A DNA stretch of 32,067 nucleotides. Origin: Candidatus Alistipes excrementipullorum (GTDB taxonomy: Bacteria > Bacteroidota > Bacteroidia > Bacteroidales > Rikenellaceae). Under the pieces are notes generated by a model. It was not told the DNA's origin and ran no database searches. It saw only the letters and a program-made list of their open reading frames with translations. The DNA is taken from contig DXGW01000040.1 in NCBI GenBank assembly GCA_019113665.1, forward strand, positions 1 to 32,067, written 5' to 3'. Below are positions 15,673-23,910 of the stretch, piece by piece. The position numbers were made by a program, and so were the translations under genes. Position 1 is the stretch's first letter, and each line of letters opens with the position of its first letter.

Positions 15673-15892
15673 CGTACATATGCCGGGGCTCTCTCCCCGG
15701 CGAGACAGTGACGGCCGCCAGGATTGCCCGGGCGGCCGCCGCCGTATCGGTCATCGCCTCAACACCATCGAAAAATTGCACGGCCGAGAAAAGTGCCCGG
15801 TTTTGTGTGTGCCTATTCGGAAAATAATATTAAATTTGCATTTAAAACATACCGCCGCTTAAATATTGATTACACATAATACCATTCGAACA
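15673..15892 (+). other. Gap after rnfA: two GC-rich hairpins, then the hpt promoter
   Basis: The 220 bases contain no convincing gene. A hairpin (15682-15688 with 15695-15701) starts ten bases after rnfA, and a second is at 15712-15719 with 15731-15738. Neither has a T-run, so they may be factor-dependent or 3'-stabilising structures. From about 15825 the sequence becomes A/T-rich and holds the hpt promoter. Confidence 0.5.
15831..15838 (+). promoter_or_regulatory. Promoter -7 box for hpt
   Basis: TAAATTTG matches TAnnTTTG exactly, in an A/T-rich patch 55 bases before the hpt ATG. The nearest upstream TTTTG (15801-15805) is 25 bases away, longer than ideal, so the -33 element is uncertain. 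Confidence 0.5.
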
Positions 15893-16441
15893 ATGAAGCA
15901 GAGAGTAACTCTTAACGACCGCACTTTCGAGGTGATGATTCCCGCGGAGGAGATCGACAAGGCCGTGTCGAAGATCGCCGATCGCCTCAACCGTGATTAT
16001 GCGGATTGCGAAAAGGCGCCGATTTTTGTCAGCGTGTTGAGCGGGTCGTTCATGTACCTGGCCGACCTTACGCGCAAGATCACCTTCAACAACGAGATAG
16101 CCTTCATCAAGATCTCGTCGTACGAGGGTACGCAGTCGACAGGTTGCGTAAAGCAGCAGCTGGGCATAGATTTCGACATCACGGGCCGTGACATCATAAT
16201 CGTCGAGGATATCGTCGAGACGGGCCACAGCATCAACCATGTTGTCGAGCACCTGCGCTCGAAGAACCCCCACAGCGTCGAAATATGCACTCTCTTCTTC
16301 AAGCCCGAAAAGTACCAGTACGATCTTCCGATCAAGTACCGTGCTATGGAGATAGGCAATGAGTTCATCGTGGGATACGGTTTGGATTACGACCAGCTGG
16401 GCCGCAATCTCAAGGATATTTACGTTGTGACGAATGACTGA
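15893..16441 (+). CDS. hpt: Hypoxanthine phosphoribosyltransferase
   Basis: Hpt salvages hypoxanthine (and often guanine) to nucleotides with PRPP. The 182-residue protein has the PRPP-binding motif VEDIVETGHS (104-113) with the paired acidic residues, the flexible-loop SSYEGT region (75-80) and a C-terminal IVGYGLDYDQ segment typical of the family. The ATG at 15893 gives the usual start; a TTG at 15866 would add nine residues but fits the family less well. Its stop overlaps queE by eight bases, so the two are co-translated. Confidence 0.93.
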   Translation: MKQRVTLNDRTFEVMIPAEEIDKAVSKIADRLNRDYADCEKAPIFVSVLSGSFMYLADLTRKITFNNEIAFIKISSYEGTQSTGCVKQQLGIDFDITGRDIIIVEDIVETGHSINHVVEHLRSKNPHSVEICTLFFKPEKYQYDLPIKYRAMEIGNEFIVGYGLDYDQLGRNLKDIYVVTND

Positions 16442-17057
16442 CGCTCTGTTGGAGGGCGGGGCCAAACTTCCGCTGGTCGAGGATTTCTATACCATTCAGG
16501 GTGAGGGTTTCCATGCAGGCAAGCCTGCCTACTTCATTCGTCTGGGCGGTTGTGACGTCGGTTGCAGCTGGTGCGACGCCAAGTACACGTGGAATCCGAA
16601 ACTCTATCCTCCGGTGCCGATCGACACGATCGTCGAAAGGGCATCGTCATGCGAGGCGCAGGCCATCGTAATAACGGGCGGCGAGCCGTTGCTCTATCCG
16701 CTCGGACAGCTTACGCGGCGCCTGCATGAAAAGGGGCTGGAGATATTCCTCGAAACATCGGGATCGCACCCCTTCAGCGGTGAGTTCGACTGGGTATGTC
16801 TCTCGCCTAAGGTCAAGCAGCCCCCGTTGGACGAGGCTTACGTGCGGGCGGACGAACTCAAGGTAATCATCGGCAGCGAATCCGATTTCGAATGGGCGGA
16901 ACGCAATGCCGAACGGGTTACGGAACATTGTCTGCTCTACCTGCAGCCCGAGTGGAGCGTCTACGGGAAGATCATGCCGGCAATAGTCGAATACGCCAAG
17001 GCCCGGCCGAAATGGAACATCTCGGTGCAGGTTCACAAGTTCATGCATATCCCCTAA
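16434..17057 (+). CDS. queE: 7-carboxy-7-deazaguanine synthase QueE
   Basis: QueE is a radical-SAM enzyme that converts 6-carboxy-tetrahydropterin to 7-carboxy-7-deazaguanine on the way to queuosine in tRNA. The 207-residue protein has the cluster motif C40-x3-C44-x2-C47 (GGCDVGCSWCDAK), TIQGEGFHAGKPA before it and TGGEPLLYPL after it, all diagnostic. It overlaps hpt by eight bases (ATG inside the end of hpt). No other queuosine gene and no preQ1-type riboswitch is visible in the window. Confidence 0.94.
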   Translation: MTDALLEGGAKLPLVEDFYTIQGEGFHAGKPAYFIRLGGCDVGCSWCDAKYTWNPKLYPPVPIDTIVERASSCEAQAIVITGGEPLLYPLGQLTRRLHEKGLEIFLETSGSHPFSGEFDWVCLSPKVKQPPLDEAYVRADELKVIIGSESDFEWAERNAERVTEHCLLYLQPEWSVYGKIMPAIVEYAKARPKWNISVQVHKFMHIP

Positions 17058-17069
17058 CAGTTTGCAGCG

Positions 17070-17342
17070 ATGAAAGTGCATGTGGGACAACGTTTCTGGA
17101 TTACGCTTACGACCTTGATATTCATCTTCGCGGTGTTTGTCATAGGTCGTAATCTGGTCAATGTGATCAAGATAAGCCATCGCATATCACTTCTTGAGGA
17201 CGAGCGCGAGGTCTATCTGCAACGCATTGCCGAGGACAGCGCCCTCTACGAGCAGCTGCAGTACGACGAGTATCTCGAAAAGTATGCCCGCGAGCACTAC
17301 CACATGCAGCGGCGTGACGAGCACGTCTATATAATCAAATAA
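17070..17342 (+). CDS. DivIC/FtsB-family septum formation initiator
   Basis: This small bitopic division protein of 90 residues has a short basic cytoplasmic N terminus. One membrane helix (about 9-29) is followed by a coiled coil (about 32-65, HRISLLEDEREVYLQRI) and the family's conserved C-terminal pattern EKYAREHYHMQ. FtsB/DivIC partners FtsL and FtsQ/DivIB in activating septal peptidoglycan synthesis. It starts 12 bases after queE and lies 24 bases before thiL. Confidence 0.87.
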   Translation: MKVHVGQRFWITLTTLIFIFAVFVIGRNLVNVIKISHRISLLEDEREVYLQRIAEDSALYEQLQYDEYLEKYAREHYHMQRRDEHVYIIK

Positions 17343-17366
17343 GGGTCGCAGAGGCCGAAATACAAC

Positions 17367-18311
17367 ATGCCGATGTCCGAATTCGGGTTCATAGCAAGCG
17401 TCAGGAGACTTTTCGAGTCGGTGCCCTCGAACGGGTTCGAGGGTATAGGCGACGATTGCGCCGTCTTCCCGTTCGGCGAGGGTGAGTCTCTGGTCTTTAC
17501 AACCGACCTGCTGGCAGAGGAGGTGCACTTCCTCCGCCGGGCCACATCACCGTTCCTTCTCGGGCGCAAGTCGCTGGCCGTAAATATCAGCGACGTGGCG
17601 GCAATGGGTGCCCGTCCCGTGGCATCGATGCTGTCGCTGGCCCTGCCGCGCGAACTTACGGGCGAGTGGGCCGATGAATTCATGCGCGGCTATCATGACA
17701 TGTCGGAACATTACGGAGTGAAACTCATAGGAGGCGATACGACTCTTTCCGAGTCGGGGCTTACGGTGAACGTCGTGGCCATAGGCCGTGTTCCGGAAAA
17801 CTGTATCAAGCGCCGTTCGGCGGCGTGCGAGGGCGACGTCGTGATGGTCGGCGGACGGCTCGGAGCTTCGGCCGAAGGTCTCCGCGATATTCTGCGCGGT
17901 GAGTACGATACGCCGAATGCCCTTATTCATAAAAATCCGGAACCGCAGGTAGCCGAAGGAATATGGCTCGGCTCGCGTCATGAGGTGCATGCCATGATGG
18001 ACATATCGGACGGCGTGGCATCGGACCTGGTGCATATCCTTGAGGCCTCGCACGTGGGAGCTGTTGTCGATGTGGAGTCGGTTCCTGCCGTGTCGGACGT
18101 CAGAACGGCTGTATGCGGCGGGGAGGATTACAAACTTCTCTTTACGGTTGCGGCCGACAAGGCCGACGGGCTGCGGTCCGAATATGCCGCCGCATTCGGT
18201 GAGGCGCCGTTTGTCATCGGGCGCATCGTCGCATCGGAATCTCCGTCCATCGAGTGGCACAGCGGCGGCCGTATCATTACACCCGACTGGCACGGGTTTT
18301 CGCACTATTAG
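17367..18311 (+). CDS. thiL: Thiamine-monophosphate kinase ThiL
   Basis: ThiL phosphorylates thiamine monophosphate to thiamine pyrophosphate with ATP. The 314-residue protein starts MPMSEFGFIASVRRLF and shows the PurM/AIRS-fold motifs: DDCAV (29-33), TTDLLAEEVHF (45-55), NISDVAAMGARP (73-84), GGDTT (122-126), MDISDGVASDL and CGGEDYKLLF. The length is normal. ATG at 17373 is a possible start. There is no TPP riboswitch-like structure in the 24 bases before it, consistent with expression from the hpt promoter. It ends 33 bases from the convergent flippase gene; I see no terminator in that gap, only a run of seven C. Confidence 0.94.
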   Translation: MPMSEFGFIASVRRLFESVPSNGFEGIGDDCAVFPFGEGESLVFTTDLLAEEVHFLRRATSPFLLGRKSLAVNISDVAAMGARPVASMLSLALPRELTGEWADEFMRGYHDMSEHYGVKLIGGDTTLSESGLTVNVVAIGRVPENCIKRRSAACEGDVVMVGGRLGASAEGLRDILRGEYDTPNALIHKNPEPQVAEGIWLGSRHEVHAMMDISDGVASDLVHILEASHVGAVVDVESVPAVSDVRTAVCGGEDYKLLFTVAADKADGLRSEYAAAFGEAPFVIGRIVASESPSIEWHSGGRIITPDWHGFSHY

Positions 18312-18344
18312 TCTCTGTCCGGGAGTTCATTACCCCCCCTGTGT

Positions 18345-19802
18345 TCATCTTTTTCCGGCCATTCGTCGCAGGACGGTGATGATCTCGCGTGCGGCTTCGA
18401 GCCTGAATGCGAGAGCAAGGACCACGTATACCACTACACCCGTCACGATCTTGACAAGCAGCCTCAGTGCCTCGCCATATCCGGCTACATATCTGCCGAC
18501 GAGCATGACGGCGGCATACATCGCTGCCGTGACCAGCAGCGTGGGCAGCAGGGTCCGCACCATGCGCAGCAGTGAGAGCGATGTGTAGCGCTGCGAGGCC
18601 GTGAAGTTGACCACGAACTCGCACAGCGACATTGCGGCGAGTCCCCATGCCACCGCCTCGACGCTTTGCGGTATTGTTACGGCAAGTATGGCGGTCATGA
18701 TGATCTTCTTCAGAATCTCGAGTTTCAGTATTATGTCGCCGTTGCTGCGCACCTTGAGTATATTGTAGGCTATCATCGCCAGCGGGTAGAAGAGCCCCGT
18801 TATGCAGAGTATTCGCAGGTAGGGGACCGTCGGCAGCCATTTTTCACCCAACAGCAGCAGGAACAGGTCGTCGGCTACGGCAATGATGCCTGCCATCATC
18901 GGGAACATGGCAAAAGCCACGACCATCATCACCTGGCGGTAGCTCTCGGTGAACTTGCGTTCGTCGCCGCCGATCTTCGACAGGGCAGGGTAGGTGACGC
19001 TCTGCACGGCCTGCATGGTCGAGGTTACGGGCAGGTCCTTGAACTTCTGTGCCTGGTTGAAATAGCCGAGGGCATCGGCCGAGTATATCTTGCCGATGAA
19101 CATCTGGGCTATGTTGTTGTAGAGAGTCGATATTATGTCGGTCGAGAGCAGCCGCAGCGAGAACGGGGCCATCTCCTTTACCGGTGCGGCCGTCAGCCGT
19201 GCCGACGACGGGCGCCAGTCGCTGGCGAACCACAGTATGGCCGCCTTGAACACCAGCGTCGCAAGGCGCTGTCCCACGAGGCTCCATACGCCGCAGCCGG
19301 CCAGAGCCATGGCTATGGCCACGATGTCGGCGCCCAGCGATGAGGCGAATGTCGCTTTCGAGAGCAACCCGAATCGGAACTGTCGCGTGAAGATAGTATT
19401 CTGTATCACGCACAGCGCATTGGCCGGAAGCAGCAGGAAGAGCACCGGGGCTATGCGTGCGATTACAGGCTGGCCGTAGTACGATGCCACGAGCGGCGAT
19501 ATGGCCACGAGTACCGCATACAGCACTACCGACATGGCGATGTTGAAGACGAATACGGACTTGTACTCCTCGTCAGTCGGGTTTTCCTTGCGAATGAGGG
19601 TCTGTGAGAAGCCGCTGTCGACGACAACGAGCGCAATGGCCGTGAAGGAGGTCATGATGGCCATCACGCCGAAATCCTCGGGCATGAGAAGCCGTGCCAC
19701 GACTATGCTCACGACCATCTGCAGCAGCATCGATCCGACCTTCTCGGCGATGCTCCATGCAACCCCTGCGGCAACCTTGTCTTTCAGCTCCCCGTTGCCC
19801 AT
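18345..19802 (-). CDS. Polysaccharide flippase of the Wzx/oligosaccharide exporter family
   Basis: The 485-residue membrane protein has a MATE/MVF-like fold with about 12-14 helices. Its N-terminal region, GVAWSIAEKVGSMLLQMVVSIVVARLL, is followed by PEDFGVMAIM, typical of the lipopolysaccharide-biosynthesis (WzxC-like) branch that flips lipid-linked oligosaccharides. The conserved AQKFKDLP and YPALSKIGGDERKF stretches support this. It starts nine bases downstream of the pyruvate kinase stop and probably is the last gene of that reverse-strand unit. No glycosyltransferase is adjacent, so which glycan it exports cannot be told. Confidence 0.88.
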   Translation of the reverse strand: MGNGELKDKVAAGVAWSIAEKVGSMLLQMVVSIVVARLLMPEDFGVMAIMTSFTAIALVVVDSGFSQTLIRKENPTDEEYKSVFVFNIAMSVVLYAVLVAISPLVASYYGQPVIARIAPVLFLLLPANALCVIQNTIFTRQFRFGLLSKATFASSLGADIVAIAMALAGCGVWSLVGQRLATLVFKAAILWFASDWRPSSARLTAAPVKEMAPFSLRLLSTDIISTLYNNIAQMFIGKIYSADALGYFNQAQKFKDLPVTSTMQAVQSVTYPALSKIGGDERKFTESYRQVMMVVAFAMFPMMAGIIAVADDLFLLLLGEKWLPTVPYLRILCITGLFYPLAMIAYNILKVRSNGDIILKLEILKKIIMTAILAVTIPQSVEAVAWGLAAMSLCEFVVNFTASQRYTSLSLLRMVRTLLPTLLVTAAMYAAVMLVGRYVAGYGEALRLLVKIVTGVVVYVVLALAFRLEAAREIITVLRRMAGKR

Positions 19803-19811
19803 TCGTTCTTA

Positions 19812-21266
19812 TCAGTTGTTCGCGTGGCTGTTTCTCTCGCGTATGTCGCCTACGCATGCGATCTCGACATACGATGCCCCGCGTTCGGGTGAGAAGCTGC
19901 CGCCGACGCTGACCAGAAGGTCGTCGTCATGCAGCTGTTCGGTCTCGTCGATAAACTCCATGGCGTCGGCCAGGAAGTGGTAGCGGTCGTCGAGCGACTT
20001 GTCGCGCAGTATGGGCTTCACTCCGTACGAAAGTGCCAGAATGCGCTGCGCATGCAGCGTATAGCATACGGCAACTACCGTCTTGCGGCTGCGGAACGCC
20101 GCAAGATAACGGCCCGTACGGCCCGTGAGCGTGTCGACGACGATGTACTTCACCGGCAGGTTGGTCGAGGCGCGCACCGCCGACCTTGCAACCTGTGCCG
20201 TGATCTCGTGTGCCACCGATACCATGTTCATGTCGGTCATGGGGACGAAGTGGCGCTCGTCCTCCTCGATGCGGCCTGCTATGCGGGCCATGGTCTCGAC
20301 CGACTCCACCGGATAGTCGCCCATGGCGGTCTCCTCGCTCAGCATGACGGCGTCGACGCGCTCGTAGATGGCGCTCGCCACGTCGCTCACCTCGGCACGT
20401 GTCGGACGCGGCGCGTGTATCATCGAATAGAGCATCTGCGTGGCTATGATGACGGGCCGCTTGGCCATGATGCAGCTCTCGACTATGCGGCGCTGCGCCG
20501 TGGGTATCGCCTCGGCCGGAAGCTCCACGCCGAGGTCGCCGCGTGCAACCATGATGCCGTACGATGCCTCGATGATGTCGTCGAGGTTGTCGAGACCCTC
20601 CTGGTTCTCGATCTTCGAGATGATCTTGATCTTGCTCGAACGGCTGTCGAGAATATCCTGCACGGCCTTTACGTCATCGGCGCTGCGCACGAACGAGTGG
20701 GCTATGAAGTCTATGTCGTTCTCGGTAGCCCATTCGATGAAGGCGCGGTCACGCTCGGTGACTGACGGCAGGGCGATGGATACGCCCGGAATGTTGACGC
20801 TCTTGCGGGGACGCAGCGTGGCGTCGCCCGAAAAACGGCACAGGAGTTCGTCACCGTTTTTCTCGATGACACGCAACTCGATCTCGCCGTCGGAAATCAG
20901 GAGACGGTCGCCGACGCTTATGCTCGGTATGGCCGACGTCGTGTTGAGATAGATGACTTCGGCTGTCGAAGGTTCGGCCGTCTGTGTGCCGCGGACCCTC
21001 ACCGTGTCACCCGCATGGAACGTAAGAGCGTCCTCGTAACGCTCGTCGATACCAGTGACCCGTATCTCGGGTCCCTTGGTGTCGAGCATGATCGGTATGG
21101 CGTTGTTCACGCCGTGGACCGTCTTGACAATGCGTGCGGCGCTCTCCATGGTTACGTGCGCCGTGTTGATACGTACCACGTCCATGCCGGCATGCATCAG
21201 CTTTTCGATAAGCTCCGCCGTACAGTTACGGTCGGAGATGGTTGCTATGATCTTGGTCTTTTTCAT
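19812..21266 (-). CDS. pyk: Pyruvate kinase
   Basis: Pyk converts phosphoenolpyruvate and ADP to pyruvate and ATP. The 484-residue protein has MLDTKGPEIR (substrate/K+ site region), ISKIENQEGL with the catalytic lysine, the signature MVARGDLGVELP with the metal-binding acidic residues, and ATQMLYSMI. The helix normally reading NFSHG reads NTAHV, a variant common in Bacteroidota. The start ATG follows AGGAAAG on the reverse strand, a good ribosome-binding site. It lies 43 bases downstream of aroQ. Confidence 0.95.
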   Translation of the reverse strand: MKKTKIIATISDRNCTAELIEKLMHAGMDVVRINTAHVTMESAARIVKTVHGVNNAIPIMLDTKGPEIRVTGIDERYEDALTFHAGDTVRVRGTQTAEPSTAEVIYLNTTSAIPSISVGDRLLISDGEIELRVIEKNGDELLCRFSGDATLRPRKSVNIPGVSIALPSVTERDRAFIEWATENDIDFIAHSFVRSADDVKAVQDILDSRSSKIKIISKIENQEGLDNLDDIIEASYGIMVARGDLGVELPAEAIPTAQRRIVESCIMAKRPVIIATQMLYSMIHAPRPTRAEVSDVASAIYERVDAVMLSEETAMGDYPVESVETMARIAGRIEEDERHFVPMTDMNMVSVAHEITAQVARSAVRASTNLPVKYIVVDTLTGRTGRYLAAFRSRKTVVAVCYTLHAQRILALSYGVKPILRDKSLDDRYHFLADAMEFIDETEQLHDDDLLVSVGGSFSPERGASYVEIACVGDIRERNSHANN

Positions 21267-21309
21267 CGTTCTTTCCTAACTTTTACCTAACCTGTCCTTG
21301 TGTTTTGAT

Positions 21310-21729
21310 TTAACCTTTCAGCGCCTCGATGCCCAGCCGGTAGGAGTCGAGCCCGAATCCCATGATCGACCCCTTGCATACGGGGGCGAGGAGCGACGTG
21401 TGGCGGAACTCCTCGCGTGCGAGGATCGACGAGATGTGAACCTCGACAACCGGCGTCGATACGGCCGCAACGGCATCGCGCAGCGCTACCGACGTGTGGG
21501 TATAGCCCCCGGCGTTGAGCACGACACCGTCATACCTGCCCTCACTGCCGTGCAGGGCGTTGATGAGCTCGCCCTCGACATTCGACTGGTAGAGTTCGAG
21601 CTCCGTTTCGGGGTAGCGCGCCTGCAACTCGGCGAGGTAGTCGTCGAATGTGCGCGTACCGTAGATCTCCTTGTCACGCCGTCCCTGCAGATTGAGGTTC
21701 GGCCCGTTGAGTATGAGTATCCTCTTCAT
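21310..21729 (-). CDS. aroQ: 3-dehydroquinate dehydratase, type II
   Basis: AroQ catalyses the third step of the shikimate pathway. From the ATG at 21729 it has 139 residues and starts MKRILILNGPNLNLQG, exactly where the family starts. YGTRTF carries the catalytic tyrosine region, NAGGYTHTSVALRDA the substrate loop, and VEVHISSILAREEFRH the catalytic histidine. An upstream ATG at 21741 would overlap the buk stop by eight bases and add four residues; it cannot be excluded. Its position between butyrate kinase and pyruvate kinase reflects operon packing, not a shared pathway. Confidence 0.94.
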   Translation of the reverse strand: MKRILILNGPNLNLQGRRDKEIYGTRTFDDYLAELQARYPETELELYQSNVEGELINALHGSEGRYDGVVLNAGGYTHTSVALRDAVAAVSTPVVEVHISSILAREEFRHTSLLAPVCKGSIMGFGLDSYRLGIEALKG

Positions 21730-21733
21730 GTGG

Positions 21734-22813
21734 CTATGCATATATCGTTCCGTATGATTTGGGCTCGGCCTCGCCGCGCAGCAGCATAAGCCCGCTTTCG
21801 GCCAGCGCCTGCATCTCGTCCTCGCCCGGATATACCGCTATCGGCGCGATGAACGAGCAGTGTTCCATGATGCGCTCGACGATGTCTTCGTTGTTGGCCA
21901 GACCGCCCGTGAGGATTATCGCGTCGATGTCGCCGCACATCACCGTGGCCATCGACCCGATGGTCTTCGATACCGTGTAGCACATCGTTTCGAGCAACAA
22001 TTGCGCCTCCGCGTCCCCTGACTTGGCGCGCTTCTCGACCTCGATTATCGAGTTTGTACCGAGCCAGTCTACTATGCCTCCGCGTCCGCAGCACATCTTC
22101 TTCAGTTCGGCGCGGCTGTAGCGCCCCGAGAAGCAGAGGTCGACAAGCTGTCCTGCGGGAAGCGTGCCCGCACGCTCGGGTGCAAGCGGGCCCTCGCCGT
22201 CGAAGGCGTTGTTTACGTCGACGACCCGCCCCTTGCGGTGCGCTCCGACCGATATGCCTCCGCCCATGTGGACCACGATGAGGTTCATCTCGTCGTAGCG
22301 GCGGCTGTTGGTGTGCGCATAGAGACGTGCGACTGCCTTCTGGTTGAGCGCATGGAAGATCGATATGCGGGGCAGCTCCTTCACTCCGCTGATGCGGGCC
22401 GTCTGCTGCAACTCGTCTATCGTCGGGGGATCGGCTATGTAGGCCTTGATCCCGGCCTTCTCGGCTATGGCGAGCGCTATGGGAGCCCCGAGATTCGAGG
22501 CGTGCTGGTTGGTCGTCTCGCGGAGGTCGCGCAACATGGCTTCGTCTATGCCGTAGATGCCTCCTTCGATCGGCTTGACAAGCCCGCCGCGGCCTATGAT
22601 GACCGAGAGGAGCCTGATGTCGACTCCCTTCTCTTCAAGGGCGTCGAGAACCAGACCCAGCCGCCATTCGAACTGGTCCGGTATGCTGTGGAATCGGCCT
22701 ATTTCTTCGCTTGAATGTCTTATGGTGACATTCCATATGAGCTCCTCGTTGCGGAAGAGCGCTATCTTGGTCGAGGTCGACCCGGGGTTGATTGTCAGAA
22801 TCGTGTAGTCCAT
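21734..22813 (-). CDS. buk: Butyrate kinase (short/branched-chain acyl kinase)
   Basis: Buk transfers phosphate from butyryl-phosphate, or branched-chain acyl phosphates, to ADP, giving the free acid and ATP. The 359-residue protein has the acetate/sugar kinase fold motifs INPGSTSTKIALF at the N terminus, HMGGGISVGAHRKGR and LTGGLANNEDI. DGEGPLAPERAGTLP is characteristic of butyrate kinases and separates it from AckA. It follows ptb after 97 bases. In Bacteroidota such kinases can serve isobutyrate and isovalerate formation from amino acids as well as butyrate; the sequence does not decide. Confidence 0.93.
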   Translation of the reverse strand: MDYTILTINPGSTSTKIALFRNEELIWNVTIRHSSEEIGRFHSIPDQFEWRLGLVLDALEEKGVDIRLLSVIIGRGGLVKPIEGGIYGIDEAMLRDLRETTNQHASNLGAPIALAIAEKAGIKAYIADPPTIDELQQTARISGVKELPRISIFHALNQKAVARLYAHTNSRRYDEMNLIVVHMGGGISVGAHRKGRVVDVNNAFDGEGPLAPERAGTLPAGQLVDLCFSGRYSRAELKKMCCGRGGIVDWLGTNSIIEVEKRAKSGDAEAQLLLETMCYTVSKTIGSMATVMCGDIDAIILTGGLANNEDIVERIMEHCSFIAPIAVYPGEDEMQALAESGLMLLRGEAEPKSYGTIYA

Positions 22814-22902
22814 CGAGGTTTTGGATTTGATTTTGGCAATATGTATCCGTCAGTCTCTCCTTGCGGGAAAGATTGATATACAGTTCATAATGGCAAGGCT
22901 TG

Positions 22903-22932
22903 CGCCTGTCTTACCTTGCGGCAAGACAGGCG
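22903..22932 (-). other. Hairpin spanning the ptb stop codon
   Basis: A perfect 10-base stem (22903-22912 with 22923-22932) with a ten-base loop overlaps the ptb stop at 22911-22913. There is no T-run on the reverse strand, so it is not a standard terminator. It could reduce expression of buk relative to ptb or stabilise the ptb 3' end. Confidence 0.45.
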
Positions 22933-23816
22933 AGAGCTATCGAGTACTTCTTCGTGAGGGTGGAGTCTCCGCGCGAGGTCAGTACGCACGGAACCGTGGT
23001 TCCCATGACCATTGCGGCGAGTTCGCCGTGGCCGAAATGCGATACGGACTTGAAGAATACGTTGGCCGATTCGATGTTCGGGAAGAGCAGGCAGTCGGGG
23101 TCGCCGGCTACGGACGAGCCTTTCACCTTTTTCTGCTCGGCTGCCTCCTTGTAGAGGGCCACGTCGAGCGACAGCGGGCCGTCGATTATGGCATTGCCCA
23201 ACTGGCCGCGGTCACCCATCTTGGCGAGTATGGCGCCCTCGGTCGACGACGGTACGCTCGGAAGAACCTGCTCCGACGGGGCTATGCAGGCAATCTTCGG
23301 AGTCTCGATACCCAACAGGTTGGCTGTCTTTGTAAGATAGCCTATGAGTATGGTCTTCTGCTTGAAGTCCGGAAGCGGAATTACGGCCACGTCCGAAATG
23401 AGCAGCAGTTTATGGTATTCGGGCATCTCCATGATAGCCACGTGGCTAAGCGTGCCCTTGGGCGGGAAGAGACCTGCGTCCTTGTTGAGTATGCCGCGCA
23501 TGTACTTGTCGGTCGATACCAGACCCTTCATCAGTACGTCTGCGTCGCCCGAAACTACGGCCGCAACGGCCAGAGCCACGCACTTCACGTCGCTCTTTTC
23601 GTCGATGATGCGGAATGCGTTGACGTCGATGCCCTCTTCGGCGCATACCTGTTCGATGACCTTCTTGTCACCGTAGAGTGTGGGCTCTACCAGCCCCTCG
23701 TTGTAAGCGTCGTACACCGCCGAGATGGTGTGGGCGTCCTGTCCGTAAGCTACTGCGAGGCGCTTGCGTCCCTTGCGGCGTGCAGCCTCGACAATTTCCG
23801 TTAAATGCTTTATCAT
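22911..23816 (-). CDS. ptb: Phosphate butyryltransferase
   Basis: Ptb exchanges CoA for phosphate on butyryl-CoA or similar acyl-CoAs, providing the acyl phosphate for Buk. The 302-residue protein belongs to the phosphate acetyl/butyryltransferase family: DADVLMKGLVSTDKYMRGIL, ISDVAVIPLPDFKQK, and the C-terminal PNIESANVFFKSVSHFGH with VMGTTVPCVLTSRGD are typical. The ATG at 23816 gives the normal Ptb start. An in-frame ATG at 23903 would add 29 basic, unrelated-looking residues across a hairpin and is unlikely. It follows ackA by 94 bases. The family call is firm; the preferred acyl chain is not known. Confidence 0.92.
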   Translation of the reverse strand: MIKHLTEIVEAARRKGRKRLAVAYGQDAHTISAVYDAYNEGLVEPTLYGDKKVIEQVCAEEGIDVNAFRIIDEKSDVKCVALAVAAVVSGDADVLMKGLVSTDKYMRGILNKDAGLFPPKGTLSHVAIMEMPEYHKLLLISDVAVIPLPDFKQKTILIGYLTKTANLLGIETPKIACIAPSEQVLPSVPSSTEGAILAKMGDRGQLGNAIIDGPLSLDVALYKEAAEQKKVKGSSVAGDPDCLLFPNIESANVFFKSVSHFGHGELAAMVMGTTVPCVLTSRGDSTLTKKYSIALACLAAR

Positions 23817-23862
23817 TGTCTTGTGTGAATTAAATGATGTCCGATAAATATGTATGTAATTG

Positions 23863-23901
23863 GTTTGCGGGCGCGGGACGCTCCGGCCCCGCACCGCAAA
23901 C
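23863..23901 (-). terminator. Two-part hairpin between ackA and ptb
   Basis: The outer stem pairs 23863-23870 with 23894-23901 and the inner stem pairs 23873-23877 with 23888-23892. It starts nine bases beyond the ackA stop. No T-run follows on the reverse strand, so it may be a leaky terminator or an RNA-stability element giving ackA more transcript than ptb. Confidence 0.4.
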
Positions 23902-23910
23902 ATGTCGTCT

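Noticed and set aside
15673..15892. preQ1 riboswitch controlling hpt-queE
   Set aside because: No preQ1-I or -II type stem with an A-rich tail near the hpt start could be recognised.
17343..17366. TPP riboswitch before thiL
   Set aside because: The gap is too short and thiL is inside an operon; no such structure is visible upstream of hpt either.
18312..18344. Terminator between thiL and the flippase gene
   Set aside because: The 33-base gap has a run of seven C but no stem strong enough to call.
22821..23804. Forward frame of 327 codons over ptb
   Set aside because: Same reasoning: ptb is intact on the reverse strand and the forward product looks like no protein family.
23817..23903. N-terminal extension of Ptb by 29 residues
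   Set aside because: It runs through the ackA-ptb hairpin and is unlike the start of any Ptb; the ATG at 23816 fits.
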